Shown: in pieces, positions 44,401 to 53,883 of the stretch | How the letters are laid out: every line of letters begins with the position of its first letter | Position numbering within the stretch: the first letter of the stretch is position 1 | NCBI RefSeq assembly: GCF_030247195.1 | Contig: NC_080670.1 | Coordinates: 208,742,546-208,806,545, forward strand | Reading direction: 5' to 3' | DNA length: 64,000 bases | DNA from: Topomyia yanbarensis | Lineage: Eukaryota; Arthropoda; Insecta; Diptera; Culicidae | The notes under the pieces: model-generated | The model's database searches: none | What the model saw: only the letters and a program-made list of their open reading frames with translations | What the model was told of the DNA's origin: nothing | Position numbers and translations under genes: made by a program

Positions 44401-47334
44401 GACCGCGTACGTACATGGGGTTCGGTTGTGCAGACGAACGTGTGCTCGTGTTTTGGTACGCATTAGCGCGTTCTAGTTTGCACACGAAAAGATTGTGTAG
44501 GATGAGCACAGAACTAGAGCGAACATGGTGTTCGATGTTCGTTTGGGAAGACTGCTTTTAAGGAAAGTGAAGATCTTAAAATATTCTTAGTCCCTAAATA
44601 TAATCTTTCCTGATTATTTAGCTTAAATTTCCCTTAAGGGGGTCTGACATTTAAATTTAAATTTCTTAAGGGGTTTTTTTGCATGTTTCAGATCTCTAAG
44701 ATAAGAAAAATATACTCAAGAAAGGATTTACTCGAATTCAACTTGGTTCCTCTGCTAGAGCCCATCAAACTACCAACTATCAATTGAAACTATCATATGA
44801 AGCTGATAAAATCGGGTCTTCACTGTACTTCCCAGTGTTACTTATTTTTTGTTTGAAGTATTGGCAGAGTGAAGAAAATTTGTCAACTTCTTTGTTGATT
44901 TTAAACTATCAATGACGGTTTCCACTTCCCATTTAGGCTTAAGGAATTATTTTCACAGCATCAAAGAATATCTAAAATTCAGAGAAATTAAAACATTTTC
45001 ATGGAACTCGGCATTCGCAGTGATGTTGCTTGGCGCGAAGTTCTAATTGGCCAGAAATTTAATTCTTTGTGCAAACCAGTTTAGCTAACAATGCTGAGCC
45101 GTTCAGATATAGATACATAAGAAGAGGCTTCAAAATGCTTCCTTGCGTAATTGCAGTAGATTTTGTAAAACTCTTCGTTATACAGAACTGGGCGCCATTT
45201 TTTCGGTATTTCAAACTTAATTTCTATTTAATACTCGAATTCTCAATACTTATTAGATTTAAGATTTTATGTCATTTTCCATTTGAGCGGTACTGTCTTT
45301 TACTTACATTTCTCTGTTTCAAACATGTGCAAAAGTTCACGGGAGCTTAAACCACTTCTGCATCCACAAGGTCAACCAAGCCGGCTAAGCGTAATTCCGG
45401 TCCCTTCTCGGTTGCTGGTTCCAACTTGATGATTATATATTGACATTAATTTTCACGGCTACATTATAATCTTTCTTCTTTTCGTTTCGTTTTTCCATCA
45501 CTCCTATCATTCAAACAACGCGCCGCCATCGTCATCATCATCATCATCATCACCGCCGTTGTCGCCGCCGCCACTATCACGGCCACTCTTTTGTTTACGA
45601 CCGCGTCGTCGCGGCTCTCCAGAAGATGGGCGGCTGGCGAAAGATGTACTTTATCCTGCAGAACCAGCTGCTGCTTTCCTACTCGTCGAAGGACGACTAC
45701 GAGAAGAAGCTCGCCCCCTTCAAGGACATCATCAATCTGGTCCCGGGGACGGTGATTATTCCGACCACCGGACCGCGCTTCACCATCGAAACCAACTCCA
45801 AGGTGTTGTACACGTTTGTGAGTATTGATGTTTTCTCTTTTATGAATTTTTTTTTGGTTTTTTTACTAAATTGCCGTTTTTCCGCTGTCTTTATAACCCT
45901 ATTGCAGCGCTGCGATGATCATAAAACCTGTTCCGAGTGGATAACTGCGCTGCTCGACAGTCTCAAAGGTGACGGAGGCGGCGGGATTGGCGATAAAAGG
46001 TACAGGTGGGTCTTCAATTTTAATGAGATTAGGCTCTGGAAAGTGAGCGGCGGGTGCAGCAACCTAATGGTATGGAGAGAGAGGTAATTTCGACAAAGCG
46101 AATTATTGCGCTTTCGTCGTAAAGGCAGGAAGCTTTCATCTTGTACTTACCATTTAATGTGTTTTTTTTTGTGGCAAAACGTGTCAAACGAACCGGATGA
46201 AGTTTATATTTATCCAACTCATTCAATTTCAACAAAAAAATTCAAATATTTGGTCTTTGTGAACAATTCAATGTTGATTCAATGTCACTGAAGGTATTTT
46301 TTTGTTTTGACTCATTAGGGTGAGACAGACGTTGTCAAGCAACCGAGTGTCTCGTAGTAGGCTAGTAATTTGCGTCGTTTCTGAATCAATTCATTACGAA
46401 CTGTTCAACCTTCAATTAGCCTCCCATTGTTTACCTACGGTCAACCTACCGTAGTCTAGTTTTTTGCAACCGCAATGACGTAAAATTTTAATATTTGTTA
46501 CCTTGAAGAAACAAAAAAAATAAATGTCTTTTCAAGCGAAACAAAAACGGAAAGAAAATCAAATTATTTCCAAACAAAACCGTCAAAGGCGTGAACGAAT
46601 AATCCGAGCAGTTGCATAAGGTTTCACTTCCATCGCTAGGTTAGGTTAAGTCCCATACCATGCGATTAATTTCAATTTGTTTTGTTTCTCGACTTAATGA
46701 CCAAAATAATCGATATAGGTATACTGTTCTCTCTGTCTTTAATTCAAAAAAGAAGGAAACTTGAAGTCTAGAAGTACCTTCAATGCTACGTCTCTCGACG
46801 TTGAGGAAAATATATAGAATTAATAATTGTCCATTTTTTCTTCGGTCTCTATTTCAGCCGCGGCAGCCTGCACGGCGCTAGTACCCTGCAGCACCATCTG
46901 ACCCACCGATCGCTGTCCTCTCTTTCCTCTTCATCCTCGTCGGCATCATCGACCGGCTCGTCGGCGCACTGCCATTACGCCACCGATGATCCCTCGAAGA
47001 TGGCCATCACATCGATCCGACGGCTGCAGCAGCACAATCTGCCACATCCGCTAGGCAGCACCACCACTACCACCGGTGTCGGTAAGACTGGTGGCAACCG
47101 GCCGCAGACGCATCAGCAGCAGCAGCAACAGCAGGCATCCCTATCGGCACCGAACCTATTCTACGGATTCGGGAGCATCGTTAGCAGCACCGGCGCTGGC
47201 AGTGGCGTGAAAGTTGGGAAATTGGTGCAGCTGCCCATTGCTAGCGGGACGGCTAGGCTGCTGGAGCGTGGAGGGGCCAACAACGGGCAGAAAAAGTACA
47301 AGATACTCACCATCAACGAGGTGGACGACGATGG
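35470..47334 (+). CDS. PH-domain protein, first four coding exons (gene continues beyond window)
   Basis: The coding exons are 35470-35970 (167 codons, donor GTAAGT), 45623-45817 (65 codons), 45908-46005 and 46858-47334 (donor GTAAGT), all joining in frame to at least 423 residues. Residues 1-155 are low complexity (acidic and Gln-rich, a Gly run at 81-88, Pro-rich). Residues ~157-252 form a pleckstrin-homology domain: MCGYLKKKRN ends exon 1, KMGGWRKMYFILQN opens exon 2, and CSEWITALLDSL with the conserved Trp243 is the C-terminal helix. PH domains bind phosphoinositides or proteins at membranes. After it come a Ser-rich run, a seven-Gln run and KYKILTINEVDDDG. The exon 3 end has two possible donors six bases apart. 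Orthology is not recognised. No further exon is visible up to 64000. Confidence 0.85.
36150..36525 (+). repeat. dispersed repeat, partner of 22790-23230
   Basis: It carries GGGGAAAGAAAAGAACGTTA, CAAACGTTGTTATGGA, GATTCACCTTGATAAGTGA and CTGGGTAGCCGGCTGCCGAG in the same order as the other copy. It lies within the first intron of the PH-domain gene. Confidence 0.65.
36834..37715 (+). pseudogene. Jockey-clade reverse transcriptase, decayed
   Basis: The plus strand reads VDIIYKDL-stop-AAFDRIDHNT, LLSQLLRSGAS, then a PLGPLLFVIF-like stretch in a shifted frame. It continues near 37337-37537 with DRQLGFVTKIVKHFTDPNFL, KSLVHPILEN and VQKRFIRLALANRCR. This is the order of a Jockey RT palm and thumb, with a deleted or shifted catalytic region. 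It is dead and intronic. Confidence 0.8.
37745..39060 (+). pseudogene. LINE ORF1 (R1/LOA-type) fragment W, split by a MITE
   Basis: Before the MITE at 37910-38685 the frame reads IEYDTVDVKIPMCVEDDGIE, VQMHDLAS, aligning with ESDNVGIKIPVYIENDYIDV of the 61-kb copy. After it, GTPYVQITLCTYKY aligns with TTIMQTTLCTYEG. No reverse transcriptase follows before the next ORF1 copy starts at 39450. Confidence 0.6.
37910..38685. mobile_element. MITE-like inverted-repeat element
   Basis: The left end TTACCCAAGTAATCATAAGC is mirrored by the right end, TTACCAAAGTAACCAATAAGC read on the minus strand. Inside, AT-rich words such as TATAATGCTAT and GCTCTATAATAGC recur in both directions. No clear target duplication is seen. 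Confidence 0.6.
39096..39389. mobile_element. small inverted-repeat element, TAGGGATCTTTA ends
   Basis: TAGGGATCTTTAGGAA at 39096 is mirrored by TAAAGATCCCTA ending at 39389, with an AT-rich interior. The shape is MITE-like, but no target duplication was found. Confidence 0.5.
39450..40160 (+). pseudogene. LINE ORF1 (R1/LOA-type) fragment X
   Basis: Starting with KMELNLKKVTNLQLHHTRNC, this matches TDLNLKEVTYIQLHHVRNC of copy Y (42150) and the start of the 61-kb copy. Later parts (HMSTYG..., ...AVQTYRFLSKAGK) match in shifted frames. It ends where the mariner remnant begins. Confidence 0.65.
40163..40940 (+). pseudogene. ITmD37E mariner transposase remnant, second subfamily
   Basis: The plus strand reads DQNHKRVVKAFKRNPNASVR, DVTKKFNLSKSFVQRT (helix-turn-helix). 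After a one-base shift near 40318 comes GKSRAQKLRSQMLAKSHCLS and MDDKTY with the first catalytic Asp, then KLSKFANKYMIWQAICSNGL and a stop. The second motif reads TIF-stop-PDLASC because TGG became TGA. The C-terminal end is deleted and shifted. Terminal repeats were not found. Confidence 0.85.
40993..41361 (-). other. unrecognised open frame
   Basis: This is a 122-codon frame with Leu- and Val-rich stretches and several Cys. I know no motif in it, and it lies in an intron next to transposon debris. It is probably not a gene. Confidence 0.15.
41362..42149. other. noncoding with old repeat
   Basis: About 41690-41780 resembles 27940-28030. The rest shows nothing. Confidence 0.35.
42150..42935 (+). 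pseudogene. LINE ORF1 (R1/LOA-type) fragment Y
   Basis: The frame pieces run from TDLNLKEVTYIQLHHVRNC through MSKYGEEESVTNET to CQFCNQTEHYDKNAP, an altered zinc knuckle, and a Ser/Thr/Asn-rich tail ending near SKRHPQDPSVRITF. The region after it is AT-rich, without a reverse transcriptase that would fit as its ORF2. Confidence 0.65.
43180..43690 (+). pseudogene. non-LTR reverse transcriptase fragment
   Basis: The plus strand reads HQLFIELKVAYDMVDTVEIY, where the family has an LFIDFKAAYD-type motif around the first catalytic Asp. After a shift comes GKKFLRVSAAN, then LFDGVLQETEFLYLGNVLEH, the FVYLG motif of the thumb. The catalytic YADD part is deleted. The LINE clade is not assigned. Confidence 0.7.
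43691..44086. other. intronic, noncoding
   Basis: Nothing recognised, apart from a short inverted match (AGTCTACCTTCTCATCT) to DNA near 38970. Confidence 0.3.
44087..44825. mobile_element. CAGTGAAGACCCG MITE, copy 2, split by another MITE
   Basis: It starts CAGTGAAGACCCGTTTTTAT and ends ATCGGGTCTTCACTG, with TA to the right and TG to the left. Removing 44148-44554 leaves about 330 bp, close to the 289-bp copy at 26135-26423. Confidence 0.8.
44148..44554. mobile_element. 407-bp hAT-like MITE with exact 8-bp target duplication
   Basis: It begins TAGTCTTCCCATGAACATCG and ends with the mirror of CAGTCTTCCCAAACGAACAT. CTTTTAAG flanks both sides exactly (44140-44147 and 44555-44562). The inside is rich in GTACGTACA, CGTGTACG and TGTGTACAGG words. 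A truncated inverted partner is at 17506-17790. Confidence 0.9.
44830..45622 (+). other. intron end before PH exon 2, with CAT microsatellite
   Basis: AT-rich intron gives way to a CAT repeat at about 45530-45552, CCG-rich DNA, and the acceptor GGCTCTCCAG at 45613-45622. Confidence 0.6.
46006..46857 (+). other. intron between PH-gene exons 3 and 4
   Basis: Donor CAG|GTGGGT at 46006; acceptor CTATTTCAG ending at 46857. It contains an AT-rich interior and no recognised element. Confidence 0.75.
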
Positions 47335-47866
47335 GTAAGTGCGTGATCGCAGCTGCTAGGAAGGGGGGGGGGGGGTAGTCAATTATAGATTCAATTGGGG
47401 ATAATTGTTTGCGTTTTTTCGGTACTCTTGTTACGTAACCGAATGAGTCTTACCGGGAAATTATTAAGTCGAAAATGTTACGTCAAATAGTAGGGTCTGC
47501 TGGTCTGGACGGGTGAAACCGTTTCGCCGGTCTTTTTTGCAGGACGTGGCCTTCAATTGTTTCGTTCGATATATGTATTTAGCACAACTTTCTCCTTCTA
47601 GAGCTATTTTGATGATAAATTAACATTTACGGAGAGAAGTTTCCTAACTAGCTTCAACTTATAGTGATTGAAATACAGCTTCGATCGGGGTCAACGCTGA
47701 AAAAGATGATCTCTTCCAGGTTCTCCGTCGATCATATTTTTTATTTTGATTAGAGAAATCTCTTCAGAAAAATCTCTAATACTATATGCGGGGGTAGGAC
47801 TTAATACTGGTCTCTCAGGTCGATCGCACTACATGTCAAACCAACTTTTGTTACTAATTGTATTTG
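47335..47866 (+). other. start of a long downstream intron
   Basis: It starts GTAAGTGCGTG with a G-run at 47366-47376. No next exon is found in the window, so the intron is at least 16.6 kb if the gene continues. Confidence 0.5.
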
Positions 47867-47870
47867 TTAA

Positions 47871-48359
47871 CCCTTTCATGCCCAACTTTTTTCTAGTGCA
47901 TGAGGTGAGGTCAAGAAACTCGAAAAACTTTTTTTCATAAAGGTAGGTCCTTCCATGGCAGTGCTAGAAGCGACTCAATTTTTACCTTCCAATGCTCACT
48001 ACAATTCTCCTAGAATATTTACAATAGTCCAACTGCGTGGAAAACGTAGCCAAAAATTATCTAAATTGACAAGTTTTATCAGTTTTTACTAGTATTGCAA
48101 CTTAACAAAGTTATATGAAAAATTAATTTTCCGTCGTCAACGTAAACTGTCCCTGGCAGCACTGCTCCATCGGAGTTCAATCAGACTAATTGCAATAACT
48201 TCAGTTCTAGAGCTGATCCTTGTAACTGTTCACACTCAAATGAAAGCGAATAGTCACATTTATTAGCTTTACTTGTTTTTGTGAGCAAATCTTGCCTCAA
48301 TCAAAAGTTATAGCTGCTTAAAAACGTTGTTGTCCACAAACAACATGGGCATGAATGGG
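47871..48359. mobile_element. TTAA-flanked (piggyBac-type) MITE
   Basis: The ends CCCTTTCATGCCCA and TGGGCATGAATGGG are mirrored with one change. TTAA flanks both sides (47867-47870 and 48360-48363), the piggyBac target signature. It is 489 bp and noncoding. Confidence 0.9.
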
Positions 48360-48363
48360 TTAA

Positions 48364-48530
48364 CGACGCTAAATCTACGACTCAACATCTCAATATTTTT
48401 TAACCATTTATTGGTCAGTGTCATAAGTATCGAGTTGTCAAAAGCATTCAAATGGAGATAAATCACTTCAAAACCTTCTCGAACCAGGGCCGTCGTGTTC
48501 GATTGGAATGCCACTGATAGATTAAAGGTT
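48364..48530. other. noncoding
   Basis: Nothing recognised. Confidence 0.3.
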
Positions 48531-49135
48531 AAATGGGTAAACAGGAAAACGTAGAAGTGAAGATAATTGAAAAAAATGATTGAATAAATGAAGAAGGGAA
48601 AACAAAAATAAAAGAGGAAAGAAAAAGAAACATAAAATTAGACCACAATTACGAATAAAAAAGTATATTGGAAGAAAGTAACCATGATCAGAGAAAATCG
48701 GAAGAACTAAAAACGAAAAAAAGGAAAAATAAAAAGGAACAGAGAAAGGATAGAAGAAAATAAAACAAAAAATAAAAATCTATTACAAAAGGTAATAGGT
48801 AACTGAGCAGGTATAGGAAAAGGTATAAGGAGGGAAAAAGAAAGGGGTAAAATTAAAAGGAAAAACGAAATGAAAAATACAAAAATGGTTCTTTTCTTTT
48901 TTTTTTTTTTTTGAAAAAAGACAAGAGAAATAAAAGTAAAAATATAAAAATATAAAGGCGAATGAAAAAAATAATTTAAAGCATCTTAAAAGTACAAATA
49001 AAAAGAAATTAGCTGAGTAAAAACGGAAAAAGAAAAATGTAAAAAAGAAAACGTAAATGTGAAAATGAGTACAGTGAAAGGAAATAGGTTAAAATAAAAC
49101 GCAGAAACATTAAAAATTAACCCCAAACAAAGGGA
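48531..49135 (+). repeat. A/G-rich tract
   Basis: This is a run of GAAAA, AGAAA and AAAAG words with few pyrimidines on the plus strand, similar to 50250-51690. It has no coding value. Confidence 0.7.
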
Positions 49136-50249
49136 GAAAGACCAGCTTAGCTTAGTTGACCACCCGTGAGTTTTCCGTGATTGATCAAAGCCTGTTGAAA
49201 TTGCATATTGAACCAATTGTATGATACTTGGGAGTTAATTTGCTGTACAAAGCAAACGTACCAAATGTATAGAAGATAGCCCAAATGAATATGAAGAAAT
49301 TCACTGCGAAATGTTAATGACAAGTTGGCATCTCCACTCTCCCTATCAGACACGTTTCCATAAATGGGTTAAATGATTAAATTGCAGACGACCTGTTTAT
49401 TATGCGTAATAAAAATAATGAACACAACGACAAGGGCTTTTGATCCATCGGTGGCCCAGAAGAAGAATGGATGGGAGAGGAGCAATATTGGCAAAGACCG
49501 ACTACCATATGAGCGGTTCGAACTCGAAAGAGTGACGCTGGGTGTTTGAGAAGAAATGACCAGAAGTGCGATTTTACGAAATTTTAACTGCGATGGCCTT
49601 ACATTTTCTGACAGAGAATTGAAATGGTTACCACTGATTAGGAAAGCAAAAGTAGTACAAAGCTAGTGTCGGACCTTCATGAGACTTCGAGAAGTCACTT
49701 TTGGAGGTATTCGTCAATGTAGATTTGTCGGTAGACGGTTCCAGATTTAATAAAAAAACTGGCTTATTTTGACACATCTACAGATTGCTTGCCACGCAAA
49801 AAAAATTTTGTGTAGTTCGACAACTTCATCTTAGGCCTATTCAATAAATTTCCTACATAAAAGTTTGTTTTTTTTTAAATACGGTTTTTAAATCAAAACT
49901 TCGCAGTTATACCTTGGCGTGGAAGAGCCGGTATATAGTATACGGCTATTGTACAACTACCAGAAGAAACCTAAAACTTTGGCACACAATCGCGGATAGC
50001 GAATCAGAGAAGGCAACTATATGTCAGTGATTCACTCAATATAGAACGGATGAAGGCTACGATGCAAAACCTTAAGGTCCGTCCAGGTTAAGCCTTCGGT
50101 ACGAATCAATACCTTGTCGTAGGAACTCCTAGCATGTTGTTAGTCGCCGCTTACGACATGGAAGCAGGTTCCCAATGGTTCCATTCTTGGCAGAAATAGT
50201 GCAAAAAAAAAGATTAGCCCACCGGACACCACATGGCTTCCAAACAAAG
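49136..50249. other. noncoding
   Basis: Mixed noncoding DNA between two purine tracts. No element or gene is recognised. Confidence 0.35.
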
Positions 50250-51690
50250 GGAGAGAGAACAAGATGGATAAAGTTGGATTGACGAACTTCAAAAGAAATT
50301 GAAGGAAAATAAAAAAGAGGGATAACAAATGAAAGAACAGGAGAAAAGAACATTAAAAGTAGAACGGAATGACATAAATGAAAAAATCAAAAATGCAAAA
50401 ACGAATTTTTCATTTTTCTATTAGTAATTTAATTTATGAAGTAGAAAGCAAAAGTTGGAACGCAGAAAACAATGAACAGAGAATAAAAAAAATTCTAGAT
50501 TGAAAAAAGCGAAAGATAGTAGGAATAACATAAAGGGATAGTGAAAAGATACAAGAAAATAAAATAAGGATGAGGAACAATGAGAAGAGAATAGAGCGCG
50601 TCAAAAGGATGAGAAAAGGAAGAAGGGGAAAAGAAAAAAAACCAAGAAAGGGAAAACAAAAAAAGCAAAATCAAAAAGAGAAGAAAGCGAGTGAAAATAA
50701 AAGAAGCAAAAGAACAGTAGATCGAATAGAGAAAAAGAAAAGAGGAAGAAGGAAATATCTGAAACGAAAAAAAAGGAAAAGCAACAGGTAGTACGTGAAA
50801 AAAGAATCAGAAAACGTAGAATAAGAGAAAACCTAAAATAGTGGTAATATGAATAGGTTTATAGAGTGGAAAGAAAAAAACCCACGATGAACTAAAAAAG
50901 AAGAGAAGAAAAGATTTAAAAAATATCAAGGTAAATAGTAATAGAGAAAAGGATGAACCTGGGACGGGACATGCGGATAGCAAAAAAAACGAGTATCAAA
51001 TTGATCTGAAACGTCCCTTTGAACCAGTGTGAGCCAGAATGAGAAAACATGCGAGCAGAGTTGGAAACGAAGAACGTAAAATGGAAAGGAAAACATCTAT
51101 CCGCTTGTCCCGTCCCAGGGACGAACAGGGGAAATAGGGAAATAGAAAATTAAAAGGAAAAACAAAAATGTGATAGTAAGTAATGTAAAAGGAAATATTA
51201 TGATAATAAAATGCAACTAAAATTTAAAAAAAAAACTATTCAAAAAGGCATGACGAAAATGTGAAATGTTGAAAGGAAAATTCAATTGATGAAAAGAAAA
51301 TTATAAAAATCAACAAGTGAAAAATAAAAGAGGAAAAGGAGAAGAATCATAAAAGTAGAACGGAATAGGAAAAAATTAAAAAGTAAGAAATGAATAAAAA
51401 AACGAAGAAAATTAAATAAAAACAAAAACGGTTCACGTTAGCAAAAAAAACCAAAAAACGAAAGAAAGTGTGGAAAATAAGAGGAAGACTAAGAAAAGGC
51501 AGACGAACATAAAACAAAAAGAATAAAAGAAAGACAGAAATGACAAAATAGGTGAAAAAGGATAAAAGTAGAGAGGAAATTAAAAAAGAGAGTGAAAATG
51601 AAAAAAAAATTAAAACGGAAATGAATCAAAGACAAGTAGATGAATAGAAATAGAAGTAAAAAGTAGAAAGAGTAGAAAATAAGAGAAAAA
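50250..51690 (+). repeat. long A/G-rich tract
   Basis: About 1.4 kb is dominated by AAAAG, GAAAA and AGGAAAAA words on the plus strand. The Lys/Arg-only open frame at 50570-50791 is a product of this composition. A small inverted-repeat element (50958-51118) sits inside. Confidence 0.75.
50958..51118. mobile_element. 161-bp inverted-repeat insertion in the purine tract
   Basis: CCTGGGACGGGACATGCGGA at 50958 is mirrored by TATCCGCTTGTCCCGTCCCA ending at 51118. Its G+C content is clearly above the surrounding purine tract. No clear target duplication is seen. Confidence 0.65.
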
Positions 51691-51771
51691 CCGTTGAACC
51701 TATGTTCTCCATGTTAGGAGCGGCTAAAAACAGCGGCTGTCTAGGAACGAACGGAAGAAATATGGACTTCA

Positions 51772-52076
51772 TAAGGGTGGCAGTTATTTTTGCGATGTTG
51801 GAATTTCGTCCATCGCTGGTCACAAAATGGATCAAGGTATCAAAAAAATATTTTGGTAGAATTCGAGTGAAATTGGACAATTTTTGAAATTGATCTATTT
51901 CCCATGCGTTTGATATGAACAATCATAATTTCGCGATCAAAAAATTTTGAAATTTGGTGAAGCTCGAGCACACTGTGAAAGGTTTCAAACGGAAAGTTTT
52001 CGGATTCTTCAAAAAAAATATCGTTTCACAAAAATGCTCAGATTCCGGGTTTCTCTTAAATTTTCTTGATACCACC
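51772..52076. mobile_element. relative of the 25819 hAT-like MITE
   Basis: AGGGTGGCAGTTATTTTTGC at the left and ACCACCCTA at the right border DNA that matches the outer parts of 25819-26667 (GATGTTGGAATTTCGTCCAT, TCAAGGTATCAAAAA). No target duplication was found. Confidence 0.65.
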
Positions 52077-52190
52077 CTACTCGTCATCTAAATTCAAGAT
52101 GGCATGAGGTGAGGAATCGCAGCCCTGATAAAGCAGCACGCCGAATCTTCAATCACCAACCCTGAATAAATATAAAAGATAACTACAGAA

Positions 52191-53875
52191 TAGGGTGTCC
52201 CAAAATGACATCATGTTAAAAAGTCATCGGGCTCACTTCTTTAATGAAAGGTTGGGGTATTAGGAGCACTTTCTTCTTCGGAGTGGTGGCGAATTTAGAT
52301 TTTTTGAAAATTGGGCCGATTTTGGATAAAATTTCCAATTTATGCCTGTTGAAGTGGCCCTGAGCTGTCTTAGATTTTTTTTCAGAATTTTTTTATTTTT
52401 CTGTGGATGTAAATGAAAAATTTTGGTTATTTAGTTTGCACAAATTTTGAATCATAAGAGCGGCAGAGCCATTAAAACTTAGCAAAAAGTGAAATTTTTG
52501 GTGTTTTTCAGTATTTTTTCTTCAAAACCGAGTATCCACAAAATTTTAAAAGTACAAAAAACATTTTATATAGTTGAGCCGAATACAGGGGCGTAATTTT
52601 GCTGAAGAAAGTGCATAGCTACGGCTAATGGGGTATGAGTTATTTAAGTTTTTGTTGGATAACCTTTGACATTTTTAGCAATTCATCAAAAATAATGCTG
52701 TTCCAAAAAGTAAATCAGTTTAAATGTGCTTTGACCACACATTATTTTTCGGAAAACAGAAGGAAAATGATGAAAAATGACACTTTCTGTACGTCTTTAG
52801 TATGTCAGGACGAGGTTTAATGAGCATCTAATGATTTTTTTTTTGTAACTTAAATTATAAAAATAATGATAACTTTGCTAATGACGCCAAGCCTCTATTT
52901 ATTTTTTGAAGAGTTGATTCTCCATAATAACTTCTAGGATGCATCTTCAACAAAATAATTGTGTCAGAAGATGCGCTGTGTTCTGTTGTAAAACTTTTTC
53001 GATGATATTTGCCCCAAATTCGACCATTTCGGAATTATGTGATCTAAACAGTAAATATCAGTTTTTCAACACTCACCTCACTCTTCTGTATTTTTCTCCA
53101 CTTTAAAGTTCCTAACATGGAAATAAGACCTTATATACAAAATATGAATACGCCAGTCAATTCAGCCTTCAAATATACGCCATAATTTGCCATTAACTCG
53201 ACATATTTGTTTAATTTTAATGATTTTTAAACCTGCTAGGTGGCTATTAGTATACAAAATAATTTTAAAAAGATCGCCAAAGGCTCATAAACACCGATTC
53301 TGATGTACTAGAGACAAGCGAGAGGCGCCATTTTTCATAATTTACATTCTATTTTCCGAAAAATAATATGCGGACTAAGTACACTTAAGTTGTTGTATTG
53401 TGTAGAAGTGTTTTTTTTTATGAATATCATAAAATGTCGAAAGGTTATCTAACAAAAACTTAAATAACTCTTGCCCCATTGGTTGCCGCTATACATTTTC
53501 TTCAGCAAAATTACGCCCAGTTTTGAAGAAAAACTACTGAAAAACACCAAGAATTTCACTTTTTACTTTTAATGGCTCTGCCGCTCTCATAATTCAAAAT
53601 TTGCACAAATTAACTAACCAAACTTCTCCATTAGGACCATCAGAAAATAAAAAAATTCTGAAAAAAATCTAAGGTCGTTCTGGAGCAATTCAAGAGGCAT
53701 GCATTTGAAATTTTACCCAAAATCGGCCCATTTTTCAAAAAATTAAATTCGCCACCAGTAGGGAGCATTTTAGCAAATTCACTCCGAAGAATAAAGTGCT
53801 CCTAATACCCTAACTTTTCATTTAAGAAGTGGGCCCGATGACTTTTTTAACATGATGTCATTTTGGGACACCCTA
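52191..53875. mobile_element. 1685-bp long-hairpin hAT-like element with exact 8-bp target duplication
   Basis: The ends are TAGGGTGTCCCAAAATGACA and its mirror ending at 53875. CTACAGAA flanks both sides exactly (52183-52190 and 53876-53883). The arms are inverted copies for roughly 600 bp: for example GAGCGGCAGAGCCATTAAAA against its mirror near 53570, and GCGTAATTTTGCTGAAGAAA against its mirror near 53500. The middle ~500 bp is less clearly paired. No coding frame was found. Confidence 0.92.
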
Positions 53876-53883
53876 CTACAGAA

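Noticed and set aside
50570..50791. 73-codon Lys/Arg/Glu-rich open frame
   Set aside because: It is the translation of an A/G-rich tract; purine-only DNA has few stops in this frame.
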